A program made the position numbers and the translations under genes. The notes under the pieces were generated by a model. The model saw only the letters and a program-made list of their open reading frames with translations. It was not told the origin of the DNA and searched no databases. A stretch of 61,460 nucleotides of DNA from CAUUCX01 sp041844835 (lineage in GTDB: Bacteria > Bacillota > Clostridia > Peptostreptococcales > Anaerovoracaceae), in the NCBI GenBank assembly GCA_041844835.1, contig JBGZBU010000029.1, positions 1-61,460 of the forward strand, read 5' to 3'. Shown here piece after piece: positions 60,895 through 61,460 of the stretch (position 1 is its first letter; every line of letters begins with the position of its first letter).

Positions 60895-61460
60895 CTTTCC
60901 CCCCATTTTATCACCTCTTTTGCTCTTATGCCGGAATTCACGGAATCCTCCACACGCACCGCCGTTCCCAGACCTGTAAGGCGCACGACCTCACCCAGGA
61001 CCGCGGCATCATCCCCGCCTTTAATCAGCAAAACATCCGCATCGTTTTTATCCTTCGCATAGTATAAATTCAAATCATTGAGATATATAGCAAATCCTAT
61101 GGCTCCCGGCTTGCGACCTATCTGCACCGCCAAACTGTCGTATCTTCCGCCGGACAAAACCATTCTGGGTACCCCTTGCACATAGCCCCTGAATATGATT
61201 CCGCTGTAATAATCAATATAACTCGTAACGCATAAGTCCAGTTCGAGCAGGTCGCATAAACGGCGGCAGCCGTCGCTCGACATTGCATTTGTCCCGCTCA
61301 ACATGTCATACAGGCATTCCATTTCATCGCATGCGTCAAAAAATGCAATTCCTTTTTTATCGCCTTTATCGATATTTTTAAACAACTTCTCTCCGATTTC
61401 ACGCAAACGGTTCACACCTTTTTTCAAATCTCCGGAAATGCCCATCATGCTGACTATGGC
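60891..61460 (-). CDS. hisZ: ATP phosphoribosyltransferase regulatory subunit HisZ, N-terminus outside window
   Basis: C-terminal 189 codons of a HisRS-like protein, open at the right edge. It has SYIDYYSGIIFRGYV, where true HisRS has RGxxYYTG, and GGRYDSLAVQIGRKPGAIGFAIYLNDL, a pattern typical of HisZ. It lacks a real anticodon-binding domain. HisZ activates short HisG and carries histidine feedback inhibition. Its placement directly before hisG supports HisZ rather than a second HisS. Confidence 0.9.
   Translation of the reverse strand, partial: AIVSMMGISGDLKKGVNRLREIGEKLFKNIDKGDKKGIAFFDACDEMECLYDMLSGTNAMSSDGCRRLCDLLELDLCVTSYIDYYSGIIFRGYVQGVPRMVLSGGRYDSLAVQIGRKPGAIGFAIYLNDLNLYYAKDKNDADVLLIKGGDDAAVLGEVVRLTGLGTAVRVEDSVNSGIRAKEVIKWGER

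Noticed and set aside
1..61460. CRISPR arrays, rRNA operons or intact insertion sequences
   Set aside because: No regularly spaced repeats, rRNA sequence, or intact transposase was seen on either strand.

Overview
The window is chromosomal DNA from an anaerobic, Gram-positive, Clostridia-like bacterium. Supporting this are AddB with its iron-sulfur cysteines, a c-di-AMP operon (cdaA-cdaR-glmM), ScpA/ScpB, YhaM, RecD2, a GerMN lipoprotein, a SCIFF-type radical SAM maturase, S-layer homology (SLH) repeats and strong AGGAGG ribosome binding sites. A butyrate kinase, a Na+-translocating decarboxylase beta subunit and a beta-aminoacyl-CoA ammonia-lyase suggest an amino-acid fermenter making butyrate, perhaps near Anaerovoracaceae; that placement is inference. 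Nearly all housekeeping genes lie on the minus strand.

Layout, left to right. 1-6.8 kb: start of an SLH surface protein, tcdA, gmk-rpoZ, a small exported protein with an unusual leader, an OmpR-type two-component pair and coaB. 6.8-17.4 kb: hisS, addB, a HAD phosphatase, prfB (with its programmed +1 frameshift), secA and a CNNM/CBS membrane protein. 17.6-24.7 kb: oadB-like pump, butyrate kinase, aspartate kinase, AEC transporter, the ammonia-lyase with near-perfect promoter and terminator, and metK. 25-32.6 kb: an accessory stretch with a 514-residue orphan protein, an alanyl-tRNA editing protein, a sodium:solute symporter, and a divergent 7-TM PAS histidine kinase with response regulator. 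32.6-38.5 kb: rluB-scpB-scpA, a lytic transglycosylase, a CPBP protease, threonine synthase and tRNA-Glu(CTC).

38.5-40.5 kb is an A+T-rich island with a methyltransferase, a small membrane protein and decayed gene fragments. 40.6-51.7 kb returns to core genes: gltX, a GerMN lipoprotein, glmM-cdaR-cdaA, hpf preceded by a raiA-motif noncoding RNA, comFC, recD2, yhaM and nagB. tRNA-Arg(CCG) follows, with a possible integration scar. 52.4-61.5 kb is a histidine operon, hisZ-G-D-C-B-A-F-IE-hisK, followed by a SCIFF maturase gene.

Most notable points: the histidine operon has no hisH and its HisF has lost a HisH-interface residue; a raiA-motif RNA lies between comFC and hpf; the SCIFF maturase has no precursor peptide gene beside it; AddB has a degenerate Walker A and no adjacent addA; and the island at 38.5-40.5 kb contains a gene apparently lacking a normal start codon plus a pseudoknot-like hairpin with a U-tract.
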